From positions 271,501-335,500 of the forward strand of contig NZ_CP076443.1 of the NCBI RefSeq assembly GCF_018866345.1: a stretch of DNA of 64,000 nt. The letters are read 5' to 3'. Numbering within the stretch: the first letter of the stretch is position 1; the number at the start of each line of letters is the position of its first letter. The translations under genes and the position numbers were made by a program. Positions 22,004 through 31,348 of this stretch are shown here, in pieces. Origin of the DNA: Gemella sp. zg-570. GTDB taxonomy: Bacteria > Bacillota > Bacilli > Staphylococcales > Gemellaceae. The notes below the pieces were generated by a model that saw nothing but the letters and a program-made list of their open reading frames with translations, was not told where the DNA came from and searched no databases.

Positions 22004-22969
22004 ATGAAAGCAGTAAATTGGAATAAACAAGACGATTTAACATTTATGTATTGGCGTCAGAATATCGCTCAATTTTGGGTTGATACGGAGTTTAAGGTGT
22101 CTAAGGATATTAAGAGCTGGACAGAAGACTTAAATGATTTAGAGCGTGATACTTATAAAAAAGTTCTTGCAGGCTTGACAGGTTTAGATACGCAACAAGG
22201 TGACAAGGGAATGCCCTTGGTGTCTTTACACACAGAAGATATGAGAAAACAAGCAGTATATAGCTTTATGGGAATGATGGAGCAGATGCACGCTAAAAGT
22301 TATTCTACAATCTTTACATCTTTGATACCCAGTAAAGAAACTGATTATTTATTAGATGAGTGGGTAGTAGAAAATAAGGAATTGCAGTATAAGGCTTTAA
22401 GAATAGAAAGTTATTATATGAAATTATTTAAGCCAGAAGTGTCAACTTATGACTTATACATGGCAAGAGTAGCATCGGTATTTTTGGAATCATATATTTT
22501 TTATAGCGGATTTTTCTATCCTTTATATCTAGCTGGACAAGGTAAGGTTACAACTTCTGGAGAGATTATTCGTAAAATTCTTTTAGATGAAACTATTCAC
22601 GGTTCCTTTACAGGCTTTGACGCTCAAGAAATATTTAAAAGCCTAACTCAAGAAGAACAGAAACTAGCAGAAAAAGAAATGTATGACCTATTACTGGACT
22701 TGTATGATAATGAATTAGCTTATACAAAAGACTTGTATGACCAAATAGGTTTAACAGAGCAGGTAAAAGATTATATAGAATATAATGCAAATAGGGCTTT
22801 GGCAAATTTAGGTTATCCGGGATATTTTGAACACAAGGACTTAAATCCAATTATTGAAAATGCTATGGACACTTCTACTAAAAATCACGACTTCTTCAGT
22901 GTTAAGGGAGATGGTTATGTGGTTAGTATGAATGTTGAATCACTAGAAGATAAAGATTTTATTTTTTAA
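22004..22969 (+). CDS. nrdF: Class Ib ribonucleoside-diphosphate reductase, small subunit
   Basis: Houses the dimetal-tyrosyl radical used by NrdE. Seen: all six metal ligands at family spacing, Asp62, Glu93, His96, Glu162, Glu196 and His199, and the radical Tyr100 (EQMHAKSY). Because all are kept, it is not one of the metal-free DOPA-radical variants. At 321 residues it is full length, ending in SLEDKDFIF with the NrdE-binding tail. Starts 18 bases after nrdE with AGAGGA and is followed by a strong terminator. Confidence 0.96.
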   Translation: MKAVNWNKQDDLTFMYWRQNIAQFWVDTEFKVSKDIKSWTEDLNDLERDTYKKVLAGLTGLDTQQGDKGMPLVSLHTEDMRKQAVYSFMGMMEQMHAKSYSTIFTSLIPSKETDYLLDEWVVENKELQYKALRIESYYMKLFKPEVSTYDLYMARVASVFLESYIFYSGFFYPLYLAGQGKVTTSGEIIRKILLDETIHGSFTGFDAQEIFKSLTQEEQKLAEKEMYDLLLDLYDNELAYTKDLYDQIGLTEQVKDYIEYNANRALANLGYPGYFEHKDLNPIIENAMDTSTKNHDFFSVKGDGYVVSMNVESLEDKDFIF

Positions 22970-22982
22970 TAGTAATTTTAAG

Positions 22983-23009
22983 GACCTACTCATTTGGGTA
23001 GGTCTTTTT
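22983..23009 (+). terminator. Terminator of nrdIEF
   Basis: Stem GACCTAC / GTAGGTC followed by TTTTT. Confidence 0.9.
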
Positions 23010-23070
23010 ATATAGTTAAACCTATATTTTTTAAAAGTAAGATTAAATTCAGAAAATTTTTTAAAAACAC

Positions 23071-23099
23071 TTTACAAGCTTGGGAAATGGGTATATAAT
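23071..23099 (+). promoter_or_regulatory. Promoter of the amino-acid permease gene
   Basis: TTTACA (23071-23076), a 17-bp spacer and TATAAT (23094-23099). It overlaps an apparent upstream extension of the ORF, which supports the downstream start at 23134. Confidence 0.7.
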
Positions 23100-23133
23100 T
23101 AAGATTAAAATTTTTAAAAAAGGATGTGATATT

Positions 23134-24573
23134 ATGACAGAAGTCAAAATGAAAAGAAATCTGCGATCAAGACATATTTCTATGATGGCTATTGGAGGTT
23201 CAATAGGAACAGGTTTATTTATGGCTAGTGGAGCCGTAGTTAGCCAAGCAGGGTCTTACAAGGCGGTCTTATCTTATTTAGTAATAGGTGTATTCATATA
23301 TTTTTTGATGTCATCACTAGGAGAGATGGCAAGTTTTTATCCAGTATCAGGTTCATTTAGTTCTTATGCCGAACGTTTTATAGATCCATCTTTAGGTTTT
23401 GCAGTTGGTTGGCTATACTGGGTTATTTGGATTTTAGTTGCAGGAATAGACATAATAACTTTGTCAAAAGTTTTACAGTTTTGGTCATTCTTCCAACAGT
23501 TTTCTTCATTTACACTATGTATTTTCTTTTTAATAGTACTATGTGTAATTAATATCACTAGTGTTAGAATATTCGGAGAAATAGAATATTGGCTAACTTT
23601 TATTAAGGTAATAACAGTAATTATATTTTTAATTTCAGGTTTTGCTTTAATATTTGGAATTTTAGGTGGGCAAGCACACGGTTTAAATACTTTTGTTGCA
23701 AATAATAAAATTAGTGGGGCAGAAGGATTTTTAGGATTTTTCGCTATCTTATCAACAGCCGCCTTTTCTTTTGGAGGAACTGAATCAGTAGCAGTAGCTT
23801 CAGGAGAAAGTCAAAATCCGGCAGAAACTATGCCAAAAGCAGTTAATCAAGTTTTCTGGAGAATTTTAATATTTTATGTAGCAACAATATTTATAATATC
23901 AGCAGTAATTCCTGCAAGTGATCCCAGACTACTAGATACATCTAATATTCTCGCATCACCATTTACATTAGTTTTTGAAAATGCTGGTATGTTAATTGCG
24001 GCCACTGTAATGAATGCTGTAATATGTGCATCTGTACTTTCAGCAGGAAATTCTGGTATATACTTTTCAAGTAGACAATTATTTTCTTTGAGTACAAGAG
24101 GATATGCTCCAAAAGTATTTTCTAAGTTAAGCACTAATTCTAGTCCGCAATTAGCAGTTTTAACAAGTGTGTTGGTTATAGTATTAAGTTTTATTTTTGA
24201 AAAATATAACGCTGCTGGTTACTACATGTTGCTAGCCCTTGTAGGAGTTTTAGTAGTATGTGTTTGGTCGATATCTATAATTGCACAAATAAGATTAAGA
24301 AATGCAATAAGAAAACAAGGAAAAAATGAACAGGAAGTTCTACCCTACAGAGCAAAATTTGGTTTGTTTGGTTCTTATTTAGCTGTCTTTGCATTTGTAG
24401 CCTTAATTGTATTACAAACTTATGCTGACTTTTCTAAGGGTGGTTTTGCAGTGGCAATCTATGATATTTTGCCACCAGTACTAATAATTATTATATGTTT
24501 AGCTCATAAACTAATTAAGAAAACTAAGTTTGTAAAACTTGAAGAAATGGATTTAGATAAATTTAAATATTAA
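23134..24573 (+). CDS. APC-superfamily amino-acid permease (AAT family, LysP-like)
   Basis: A 12-TM proton-coupled amino-acid importer of 479 residues. Seen: the family opening NLRSRHISMMAIGGSIGTGL, SYLVIGVFIYFLMSSLGEMA with the family Glu, and the conserved FGGTESVAVASGESQNPAET loop. Residues around TM1 and TM6-8 resemble lysine or aromatic permeases, but I cannot name the substrate. The ORF can be extended 18 codons upstream, but those overlap the promoter -10. The ATG at 23134 has AAAGGATGTGAT in front of it and starts at MTEVKMKRNL, as homologues do. Confidence 0.9.
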   Translation: MTEVKMKRNLRSRHISMMAIGGSIGTGLFMASGAVVSQAGSYKAVLSYLVIGVFIYFLMSSLGEMASFYPVSGSFSSYAERFIDPSLGFAVGWLYWVIWILVAGIDIITLSKVLQFWSFFQQFSSFTLCIFFLIVLCVINITSVRIFGEIEYWLTFIKVITVIIFLISGFALIFGILGGQAHGLNTFVANNKISGAEGFLGFFAILSTAAFSFGGTESVAVASGESQNPAETMPKAVNQVFWRILIFYVATIFIISAVIPASDPRLLDTSNILASPFTLVFENAGMLIAATVMNAVICASVLSAGNSGIYFSSRQLFSLSTRGYAPKVFSKLSTNSSPQLAVLTSVLVIVLSFIFEKYNAAGYYMLLALVGVLVVCVWSISIIAQIRLRNAIRKQGKNEQEVLPYRAKFGLFGSYLAVFAFVALIVLQTYADFSKGGFAVAIYDILPPVLIIIICLAHKLIKKTKFVKLEEMDLDKFKY

Positions 24574-24622
24574 GTTCAATAGGGGAATTAAAGATATTCT
24601 CATTTATTTTAGTCATACAAGT

Positions 24623-24658
24623 AAAAGATTAATAAAATTAATTTTATTAATCTTTTTT
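24623..24658 (+). terminator. Terminator of the permease gene
   Basis: Perfect stem AAAAGATTAATAAAAT / ATTTTATTAATCTTTT with a 2-base loop, then T. Confidence 0.88.
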
Positions 24659-24736
24659 ATTATATATTTTACACAGTATTATTTTTAAAAATTTTATGGT
24701 ATAATTGTCAATAAATTAATTATAAAGTGGAGCCTT

Positions 24737-25429
24737 ATGAAAAAATTTTCAGATTTAGATAGTAGATTTCAAAATTCAGCAGTAGAATATTATTATAAAA
24801 TAATTCAGAGAAAAAAATTTTCTTTGTTAATAAAAAAAATATTTGATAAAATACTCGCTTTATTTTTATTGATATTACTTAGTCCAGTTTTTTTATTTAT
24901 AGCAATTTGGATAAAACTTGATAGTGAGGGGGAAATTTTTTATAGACAGGCTAGAGTTACAAGTTACGGCAGGGAGTTTAGAATTTATAAGTTTAGAACC
25001 ATGGTAAAAAATGCTGACAAGTTAGGCTCTCTAGTTACCTTGCAAGATGACCCCCGCATAAGTTCAGTAGGGAAAAAATTAAGAAAATTGCGTATTGATG
25101 AATTGCCTCAACTTATTAATATATTGCTAGGTGATATGAGTTTTGTGGGGACTCGCCCAGAGGTGAAAAAATATGTTGATAAGTATTCTGATCTTATGTA
25201 TGCAAGTCTGCTTTTGCCAGCTGGAGTAACGTCTATTGCTAGTATAGAATATAAAGATGAAGATGAAAAAATTGAAAAATATACCTCGCAAGGCATGAGT
25301 GTAGACCAAGTTTATATAGAAAAAATCTTACCGGAAAAGATGAAATATAATCTTGCTTATCTTGAGAATTTTAGTTTTTCAAGTGATGTAAAAATAATGG
25401 TAAGAACCTTTTTAGAAGTTTTAAAATAA
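24737..25429 (+). CDS. Initiating sugar-phosphate transferase (polyprenyl-phosphate phosphoglycosyltransferase)
   Basis: Transfers a sugar phosphate from a UDP-sugar to undecaprenyl phosphate, starting assembly of a surface glycan repeat. Seen: an N-terminal amphipathic stretch, one re-entrant membrane helix (35-58, with a Pro), then the family motifs KFRTM (85-89), the catalytic Asp121-Glu122 in RIDELPQL, and GTRPE (138-142). At 230 residues it is the short monotopic type, like PglC and the pneumococcal enzyme thought to start teichoic acid with the amino-trideoxy sugar AATGal. The aminotransferase gene 1.6 kb downstream would make such a sugar. It lies just outside the direct repeats that bound the rest of the cluster. 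Confidence 0.88.
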   Translation: MKKFSDLDSRFQNSAVEYYYKIIQRKKFSLLIKKIFDKILALFLLILLSPVFLFIAIWIKLDSEGEIFYRQARVTSYGREFRIYKFRTMVKNADKLGSLVTLQDDPRISSVGKKLRKLRIDELPQLINILLGDMSFVGTRPEVKKYVDKYSDLMYASLLLPAGVTSIASIEYKDEDEKIEKYTSQGMSVDQVYIEKILPEKMKYNLAYLENFSFSSDVKIMVRTFLEVLK

Positions 25430-25463
25430 AAAGTCATAGATAATTTATCTATGACTTTTTATT
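25427..25463 (+). terminator. Terminator after the sugar-phosphate transferase
   Basis: Perfect stem AAAAGTCATAGATAA / TTATCTATGACTTTT, then T; it starts at the stop codon. Confidence 0.92.
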
Positions 25464-25496
25464 TTAGTATGCTTCAAATCCATGAGGGGAATTTTT

Positions 25497-25592
25497 TTCA
25501 TTTTTTGGTGCTAATTGCAAATCTCTATAAAAATTTGTAAGGAGTTTGGCGTATTTTTTATTTAGAAATTCATAGAAACACCAAGACATAAA
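25497..25592 (+). pseudogene. Possible relic of the 3' end of a licC-licA-type gene
   Basis: The bases before the direct repeat read, with one internal stop, FHFLVLIAN...IFYLEIHRNTKT-stop. The intact HTH-LicC-LicA gene ends FYGKKALEVYKKTKT-stop at the matching place before the second repeat copy. The shared LE-(I/V)-(H/Y)-(R/K)-x-TKT ending and the identical stop context suggest that the duplicated unit once included the tail of this gene. The upstream resemblance is weak, so this is tentative. Confidence 0.35.
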
Positions 25593-26349
25593 TTAAAAAA
25601 ATTTTACTTATTATTTATTTTGTAACCAAAAAGTAATAAAAAAGAAACTCTACAGATATTATAAATAAAGAAAATATATGTTAGAATAATCTAGCATAAA
25701 GAATATAAAAAAACATCTTGTGGAGATAGAAAATGAAAAGAAATAAGACAAAAAAAATATTGATGATGCTAGCAGTAATGACTAGTCCATTAATAGTAAA
25801 TCAAGTAGTGGAAGAAAAAATAGCATCAGCACAAAGTCTAGGCTGGTATCAAGAAAATGGCAAATGGTACTATTTAGAAGCAGACGGCAACCTAGCAAAA
25901 AACAAGTGGATAGGAGACTACTACCTAGGAGCAAATGGAGCGATGCTAACAAGTAGTTGGACACCAGACGGCTACTATGTAGATGAAAATGGTAAGTGGG
26001 TTCCCAACAAAGCCAAACAAACAGGCTGGTATCAAGAAAATGGCAAATGGTACTATTTAGAAGCAGACGGCAACCTAGCAAAAAACAAGTGGATAGGAGA
26101 CTACTACCTAGGAGCAAATGGAGCAATGCTAACAAGTAGTTGGACGCCAGACGGCTACTATGTAGATTACAGTGGTAAGTGGCTAGCAAACAAAACAAAA
26201 CAAACAGGCTGGCATCAAGAAAATGGCAAATGGTACTATTTAGAAGCAGACGGAAGCCTAGCAAAAAACAAGTGGATAGGAGACTACTACCTAGGAGTAA
26301 ATGGAGCAATGCTAACAAGTAGTTGGACACCAGACGGCTACTATGTAGA
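25580..26349 (+). repeat. Left copy of a ~770-bp direct repeat bounding the phosphocholine locus
   Basis: Matches 43071-43841, offset 17,491-17,492 bases. It covers the promoter region, signal peptide and first three choline-binding modules of the hydrolase gene. By eye I see about four substitutions in the 617 coding bases, one extra T and about three changes upstream. Identity ends at GTAGA in the third module. Confidence 0.93.
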
Positions 26350-26896
26350 TGAAAATGGTAAGTGGATGCCTAATCAAACAAAAAATAATAATGTAGCTAA
26401 GTCAGGTGTTGAAGTATTTCAATATAAGAACTTAAAAACTAAAACTAATTACAGTGCTGAAGATTTAAATAGAATGATTGCTATAATGGGAGGTTCTTCT
26501 AGTAAACTTTTAAACAAGGGAGCAACTTTTAAAGCAGCAGAAGAAAGATATGGAGTGAATGCCTTATATCTTTTATCACACGCAGCATTGGAAAGTGCGT
26601 GGGGTAAAAGCAGAATAGCTGTTGATAAAAATAACTTTTTTGGGATAAAAGCCTATGATACAAATCCTTATCAATCAGCCACAACTTTTGATAATGTTGA
26701 TGCAGGAATTTTAGGGGCTGCACAATGGATTAATAATAGATATTTAATTAATACTGGTTTTCCAGCTAGGGGTGCATTCCTAGGAGATAAAAAATCTGGT
26801 ATGAATGTCTACTATGCTACTGACCCACTTTGGGGCTATAAAATTGCTAAGATAATGTATAATTTAGATAAAAAAATGGGCATGAAAGATTCTTAA
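25733..26896 (+). CDS. Choline-binding cell-wall hydrolase, GH73 N-acetylglucosaminidase
   Basis: A secreted 387-residue protein that should bind phosphocholine on teichoic acid and cut the glycan strand. Seen: signal peptide with cleavage near ASA-Q (33-34); three 61-residue modules starting GWYQENGKWYYLEADG at 37 and 98 and GWHQENGKW at 159, each made of three choline-binding-type repeats; and a glucosaminidase domain (about 231-387) with HAALESAWGKS, catalytic Glu287, and NNFFGIKAYD. Modules sit at the N-terminus, as in pneumococcal LytB and LytC. The 5' half is nearly identical to the GH25 gene at 43225. An extended -10-like TGTTAGAAT stands about 45 bases upstream, and GTGGAG precedes the ATG. 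Confidence 0.92.
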   Translation: MKRNKTKKILMMLAVMTSPLIVNQVVEEKIASAQSLGWYQENGKWYYLEADGNLAKNKWIGDYYLGANGAMLTSSWTPDGYYVDENGKWVPNKAKQTGWYQENGKWYYLEADGNLAKNKWIGDYYLGANGAMLTSSWTPDGYYVDYSGKWLANKTKQTGWHQENGKWYYLEADGSLAKNKWIGDYYLGVNGAMLTSSWTPDGYYVDENGKWMPNQTKNNNVAKSGVEVFQYKNLKTKTNYSAEDLNRMIAIMGGSSSKLLNKGATFKAAEERYGVNALYLLSHAALESAWGKSRIAVDKNNFFGIKAYDTNPYQSATTFDNVDAGILGAAQWINNRYLINTGFPARGAFLGDKKSGMNVYYATDPLWGYKIAKIMYNLDKKMGMKDS

Positions 26897-27031
26897 TATT
26901 TTTTATAGCCATAAGAAAGAAATAAAAAATATTTTAATTTTATATTTACTATAAATAATTTTTATTTATAACATTAAGTATGGTATAATTTACTTTATAT
27001 CATACTTATTTAAATTTTCAGGAGAAATTTT

Positions 27032-28255
27032 ATGACAAAATTAAATATACCATTTTCACCACCAGATATTTCAAATGAAGAAATTGCTGCGGTAACAGAA
27101 GTCTTAAAATCAGGTTGGATAACAACAGGTCCAAAAACAAAAGAACTAGAAAAAAAATTGTCAGAATACACACAAAGCCCAAAAACAGTGTGCTTAAATT
27201 CTGCAACTGCCGCACTAGAATTAATTCTTCGTGTTCTTGAAATTGGTCAGGGTGATGAGGTGATAGTTCCTGCTATGACTTATACTGCATCTTGTTCAGT
27301 AATTTATCATGTTGGAGCTAAGGCTGTAATGGTTGATATCCAAAAAGATAATTTTGAGATGGATTATGACAAACTAAGTTCAGCAATTACAGAAAAAACA
27401 AAAGCAATAATACCTGTTGACTTGTGTGGAATACCATGTAACTATGAAAAATTATTTGAAATAGTAGAAGAGAAAAAAAATATCTTTAAAGCAAGTAGCG
27501 ACTACCAAGAAAAATTAGGAAGAATTGCTATAATTAGTGATGCGGCCCACGCCTTAGGAACAGTATATAAGGGGAAAAAAGTTGGTAATATAGCAGATTT
27601 TAGTTCTTTTTCATTCCATGCAGTTAAAAATTTCACAACTGCCGAGGGAGGTAGTGCTACTTGGAAAGAAAATCCTAATTTTGACAATGAAGAACTTTAT
27701 CAAAAATTTCAGATATTATCACTACATGGACAAACTAAAGACGCCCTAAGCAAGATGAAAGCAGGTTCTTGGGAATACGATATAGTAATACCTGGTTATA
27801 AGTGTAATATGACTGATATAGTAGCTTCAATAGGTCTTGTTCAATTAAATAGATATCCAGCTTTACTTAAGCGTAGATATGAAATAGTGGATATGTATGA
27901 CAAATTTTTTGAAAATACAAGAATAAAATTCTTAAAACATAAAACAGAAGACTATCTATCATCGCATCATCTTTACATAACTCATGTTGAGGGGGCAAAC
28001 TTAGAACAAAGAAATGAAATTATTACAAGATTAGCAGAAAAGGGAATTAGTGTCAATGTTCATTACAAACCACTGCCCTTACTAACTGCATATAAAAATA
28101 AAGGTTTTGATATAAAAGATTACCCTAATGCCTACAAATATTTTGAAAATGAAATTTCATTACCCTTAAATACAAGATTGACAAATGAAGAAATAGAATA
28201 TATTATAGAAACTTACAAAAATATAGTTGAAGAGATATTTAATAATAAAATGTAA
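27032..28255 (+). CDS. DegT/DnrJ/EryC1-family PLP-dependent sugar aminotransferase
   Basis: Converts a 4-keto (or 3-keto) UDP-sugar to the amino sugar. Seen: GWITTGPKTKELEKKLSEY, NSATAALEL for phosphate binding, DAAHALGT with the pyridine-N Asp, and the Schiff-base Lys199 in SFHAVKNFTTAEGG, which is the standard motif of the class. At 407 residues it is full length. Together with the upstream phosphoglycosyltransferase it resembles the pneumococcal pair that makes and loads 2-acetamido-4-amino-trideoxygalactose (AATGal). The needed 4,6-dehydratase is not in this window. The exact sugar is inferred. Confidence 0.9.
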   Translation: MTKLNIPFSPPDISNEEIAAVTEVLKSGWITTGPKTKELEKKLSEYTQSPKTVCLNSATAALELILRVLEIGQGDEVIVPAMTYTASCSVIYHVGAKAVMVDIQKDNFEMDYDKLSSAITEKTKAIIPVDLCGIPCNYEKLFEIVEEKKNIFKASSDYQEKLGRIAIISDAAHALGTVYKGKKVGNIADFSSFSFHAVKNFTTAEGGSATWKENPNFDNEELYQKFQILSLHGQTKDALSKMKAGSWEYDIVIPGYKCNMTDIVASIGLVQLNRYPALLKRRYEIVDMYDKFFENTRIKFLKHKTEDYLSSHHLYITHVEGANLEQRNEIITRLAEKGISVNVHYKPLPLLTAYKNKGFDIKDYPNAYKYFENEISLPLNTRLTNEEIEYIIETYKNIVEEIFNNKM

Positions 28256-28414
28256 AAGTATGTTATTTTATTATTAATTAAGTTTAAGTATTAGAGTGTA
28301 AACTTTAGAAATGTATAATAAAAAAATTTATTGTTTTTAATAATAAGAGTATAATAATAAAATTAATCTGTATAAAATAATATAAAAATATATGAAAGGT
28401 TTAGCAAGATAAAT

Positions 28415-29401
28415 ATGAATGATGAATTAATAAGTATAATAGTACCAGTATATAAAGTAGAAAAGTACTTAGAAAGATGCGTAAATTCAATTTTATTGCA
28501 AACCTATAAAAATTTAGAAATAATCTTAGTTGATGATGGTTCACCAGATGATAGTGGAAAGATGTGCGAAGAACTAGCTAAAACGGACAGCAGAATAGTA
28601 GTCTACCATAAAGAAAATGGGGGGCTATCAGATGCAAGAAATTTTGGTGTAGAAAAAGCAAGAGGAAAATATATAGGCTTTGTTGATAGTGATGACTATA
28701 TACATGAAAATATGTATCAGCACCTTTATGAAACAATAAAAACTAATAATATTGATATAGCAGAGTGTAATGTTACTAGAGTATATGGTAATAAGGAAAA
28801 ACCTCATTATGCTGGAGAAGAATTTTGTAATATACTAAGGGTAGATGAGTATATAAAAGAGTATCTAAGTATGGAAAAAGTTTATGGTTCTGTCTGGTGT
28901 AAATTAATATCATCAGATATAGCTAAAAAATTAAAATTTCCAGTAGGGAAATATTATGAAGATATGTTTTATAATTATGATTTGTTTAAAGTAATAGACA
29001 AGATTGCTATAACAAGTAAATGTTACTACTATTATTACATCAGAGAAAATAGTATTACAACTGAAAAATATAGTAGCAAGCAAATAGATATTATAGAAAT
29101 ATTAAATACTATTAATGACTACATATTGAAAGAATACCCACAGTTTTCAGAAGAAAGTTTTATTCGTCTTACTTATGCTTATCTTTCGACCTTTAATCAT
29201 TTAATAGTTGATAATAATTATAAAAATTATCCAGAATTTATAGAGCTTAGAGAATATTTTAAAAATAACTTTTCTAAAATATTAAAGAGTAGCAAGGCAG
29301 CAAAAGAATTAAAAATTTCAGTCTTAATTTTAAATGTTAATATTAAACTTTATAGATATCTTTATAAAAAATATAAATCAAGAACGATATTGAATAAATA
29401 A
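28415..29401 (+). CDS. GT2-family glycosyltransferase
   Basis: A cytoplasmic GT-A-fold glycosyltransferase of 328 residues, probably adding one sugar of the repeat to a lipid-linked chain. Seen: ISIIVPVYKVEKYLERCVNS, VDDGSPDDS, ENGGLSDARNFG and the metal-binding DSDD (91-94), then a C-terminal region without clear membrane helices. The organisation matches EpsJ/CpsJ-like enzymes. Substrate cannot be assigned. Start ATG with AAAGG upstream. Followed by a decayed gene remnant. Confidence 0.88.
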   Translation: MNDELISIIVPVYKVEKYLERCVNSILLQTYKNLEIILVDDGSPDDSGKMCEELAKTDSRIVVYHKENGGLSDARNFGVEKARGKYIGFVDSDDYIHENMYQHLYETIKTNNIDIAECNVTRVYGNKEKPHYAGEEFCNILRVDEYIKEYLSMEKVYGSVWCKLISSDIAKKLKFPVGKYYEDMFYNYDLFKVIDKIAITSKCYYYYYIRENSITTEKYSSKQIDIIEILNTINDYILKEYPQFSEESFIRLTYAYLSTFNHLIVDNNYKNYPEFIELREYFKNNFSKILKSSKAAKELKISVLILNVNIKLYRYLYKKYKSRTILNK

Positions 29402-29402
29402 T

Positions 29403-29886
29403 TATTATGAAAAAGTCTTAATATTCCTACCTTCAAACTATCTTTTTGGAGGATGGTTAATTCTGATTTTGATAAAATCTTAATGCAGAAAAATATAAAA
29501 GATAAATTATTTTGATTATTTATGCTTAATTTTATTTAAGAAATGGTGGTTAGATTATTCAATTTATAACTTCATAATATAGCAGAGTATTATGATGTAA
29601 TGCTTTATGAAAGATATCCAAGATTTAATCATATAAAAATAATTCTTCAAATGCTAATACTTTACCTAAAGCCCTTTTTTCAAGCTTTTTATCTAAATGG
29701 ACGGCAAAAATATCTAATGAGTAAATTTGATGAATATATAACAATATATAATTATCAAAATATCTTTAATATAGACTACTATTTTAAATATTTAAACTAG
29801 ATATAGGAATATTTGAAGTTGCAGAATATACTTTTTCTGAAGATTATTTTTCAGAAGAAAAAATGAAAAATTTAAATTTAGAGTAA
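29403..29886 (+). pseudogene. Decayed glycan-biosynthesis gene remnant
   Basis: Read across frames, this gap keeps protein-like pieces: near 29408 EKVLIFLPSNYLFGGW, which looks like the start of a glycosyltransferase; at 29600-29800 MLYERYPRFNHIKIILQMLI continuing for 66 codons; and at 29797-29886, shifted by one frame, LDIGIFEVAEYTFSEDYFSE up to a stop. Several stops and at least one frameshift separate them. Codon use is like its neighbours, so I read it as one broken cluster gene, probably another glycosyltransferase. The family is uncertain. Confidence 0.5.
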
Positions 29887-29900
29887 AAGGAGGTGCTATA

Positions 29901-31343
29901 TTGAATATAGAAAAAAAAGTAATTAGTTTAGCTGCTTTTTTCAGTTATAGCATATTTTTTGCATTTATCCTGTTTTATTTTTATTCTGATGATGTAATAT
30001 ACTTATTAATAAGTGCAATTTTATTGTTAGTAACGTGTATAATCTATACTTTTAAAAATTTAAAAAATTATATAATTCACTTGATATTTTATTTGCTGAT
30101 ATTTTTATTTTTACTATCTTTACCAACAATAGATTATTTTAAAACTGGCTATTTACCTAATTATCAAAATTATATATATGAATTTTGTATAAAAATAATA
30201 ATGCTATCTGTCATTTCTATTTTTATCGGTGGTCTTATAGGAGATAGATATTATAGCAAAAAGAAGCTTGTAGAATATCAATACGATTATAACTACATTA
30301 AAACTATTAGAATAGTAGCCGTAGTTTTATTATTTTGTACCTATCCGGCCTATTTAGCCTTAAATATAGAAAAAGTTTTATTTAAGATAAAAGTAAATGA
30401 TTATTATCTATATTTTGCTACATTTGAAAGTAAACTTCCTTTAATAGTTCACTATTTAGGGAATTTTGCATTCTTTATATTAATATTTTATTTGGCGACA
30501 AAACCAAAAAAACTTTATGCCAGTATTGTATTATTGTTATATGTATTTGCAAATTTTATAATTTTACTTACGGGAACTAGAAATCCTTTTATACTAAGCT
30601 TAATATTTTCATTTGTTTATTATTTTGTAAGAAATCAAACAGAAAAAGGAAAATGGATAGGATATAAGGAAAAAGTTTTAATGGCTATTTTCTCCCTACC
30701 GATAATTGTAATAATGAGTATTATAAATTATACTAGAGATGGGAAAAACGTAGGGAATCTTAGCTTTATTGATATTATTATAGATTTTATTTATAAGCAG
30801 GGAAGTAGTTTTAATGTTCTTGCTTGGGGATATATGTATCAAGGAGACTTACCTAATCGTGAATTAAGAAACTATACTTTTGGCAGTATAATAGATTATA
30901 TTTATAGGGGAAAAATTGGGAATTTATTGTTTAATTCGGTAGATATTCCATCTACTGATAGATTAACAGTAGCTTTAGAAAGCAACTCTCTTGCTCATAA
31001 TTTATCTTATATTGTTTACCAAAAATATTATTTAGAAGGTCATGGCATAGGGGACAGTTATGTCATAGGTAATTATATTGATTTTGGTTATGTAGGAGTA
31101 ATTTTAATGGGTATAATTTTAGGATTTATATTTGTATTTTTATTAAGAAAATTATACATTGGAAAAATAGTAATATCATTTTTAGCTTTAGTTATTTTAA
31201 CAGAATTATTTTTTACACCTAGAGGTTCTTTTTCAGCTAGTTTTTCTCATGTGTTGGAACTTCCTTTATGGTTTATAATTTTGCTAATATTACTAACGTC
31301 TAATATTTTGAAGAAAAATAAGGCTTATTTGATAAGGAGATAA
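29901..31343 (+). CDS. Wzy-like polysaccharide / teichoic-acid polymerase (multi-pass membrane protein)
   Basis: Probably joins lipid-linked repeat units on the outer face of the membrane. Seen: about 11-12 hydrophobic segments, a large external loop between about 280 and 385 (YTRDGKNVGNLSF, YIYRGKIGNLLFNSVD), and LLTGTRNPFILSL, all as in the O-antigen polymerase Wzy group, to which the proposed pneumococcal teichoic-acid polymerase TarP also belongs. At 480 residues it has the normal length. The start is TTG, chosen for the strong AAAGGAGGTGC before it. The next gene starts 5 bases after the stop and encodes a Wzz-like partner. Confidence 0.82.
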   Translation: MNIEKKVISLAAFFSYSIFFAFILFYFYSDDVIYLLISAILLLVTCIIYTFKNLKNYIIHLIFYLLIFLFLLSLPTIDYFKTGYLPNYQNYIYEFCIKIIMLSVISIFIGGLIGDRYYSKKKLVEYQYDYNYIKTIRIVAVVLLFCTYPAYLALNIEKVLFKIKVNDYYLYFATFESKLPLIVHYLGNFAFFILIFYLATKPKKLYASIVLLLYVFANFIILLTGTRNPFILSLIFSFVYYFVRNQTEKGKWIGYKEKVLMAIFSLPIIVIMSIINYTRDGKNVGNLSFIDIIIDFIYKQGSSFNVLAWGYMYQGDLPNRELRNYTFGSIIDYIYRGKIGNLLFNSVDIPSTDRLTVALESNSLAHNLSYIVYQKYYLEGHGIGDSYVIGNYIDFGYVGVILMGIILGFIFVFLLRKLYIGKIVISFLALVILTELFFTPRGSFSASFSHVLELPLWFIILLILLTSNILKKNKAYLIRR

Positions 31344-31348
31344 ATAAA

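Noticed and set aside
22004-22969. Possible metal-free (DOPA radical) class Ie NrdF
   Set aside because: All six metal-ligand positions and the radical Tyr are conserved, so it is an ordinary NrdF.
25835-26350. CRISPR-like regular repeats here and at 43320-44190
   Set aside because: They are in-frame protein repeats of 183 bases without short palindromic repeats or unique spacers.
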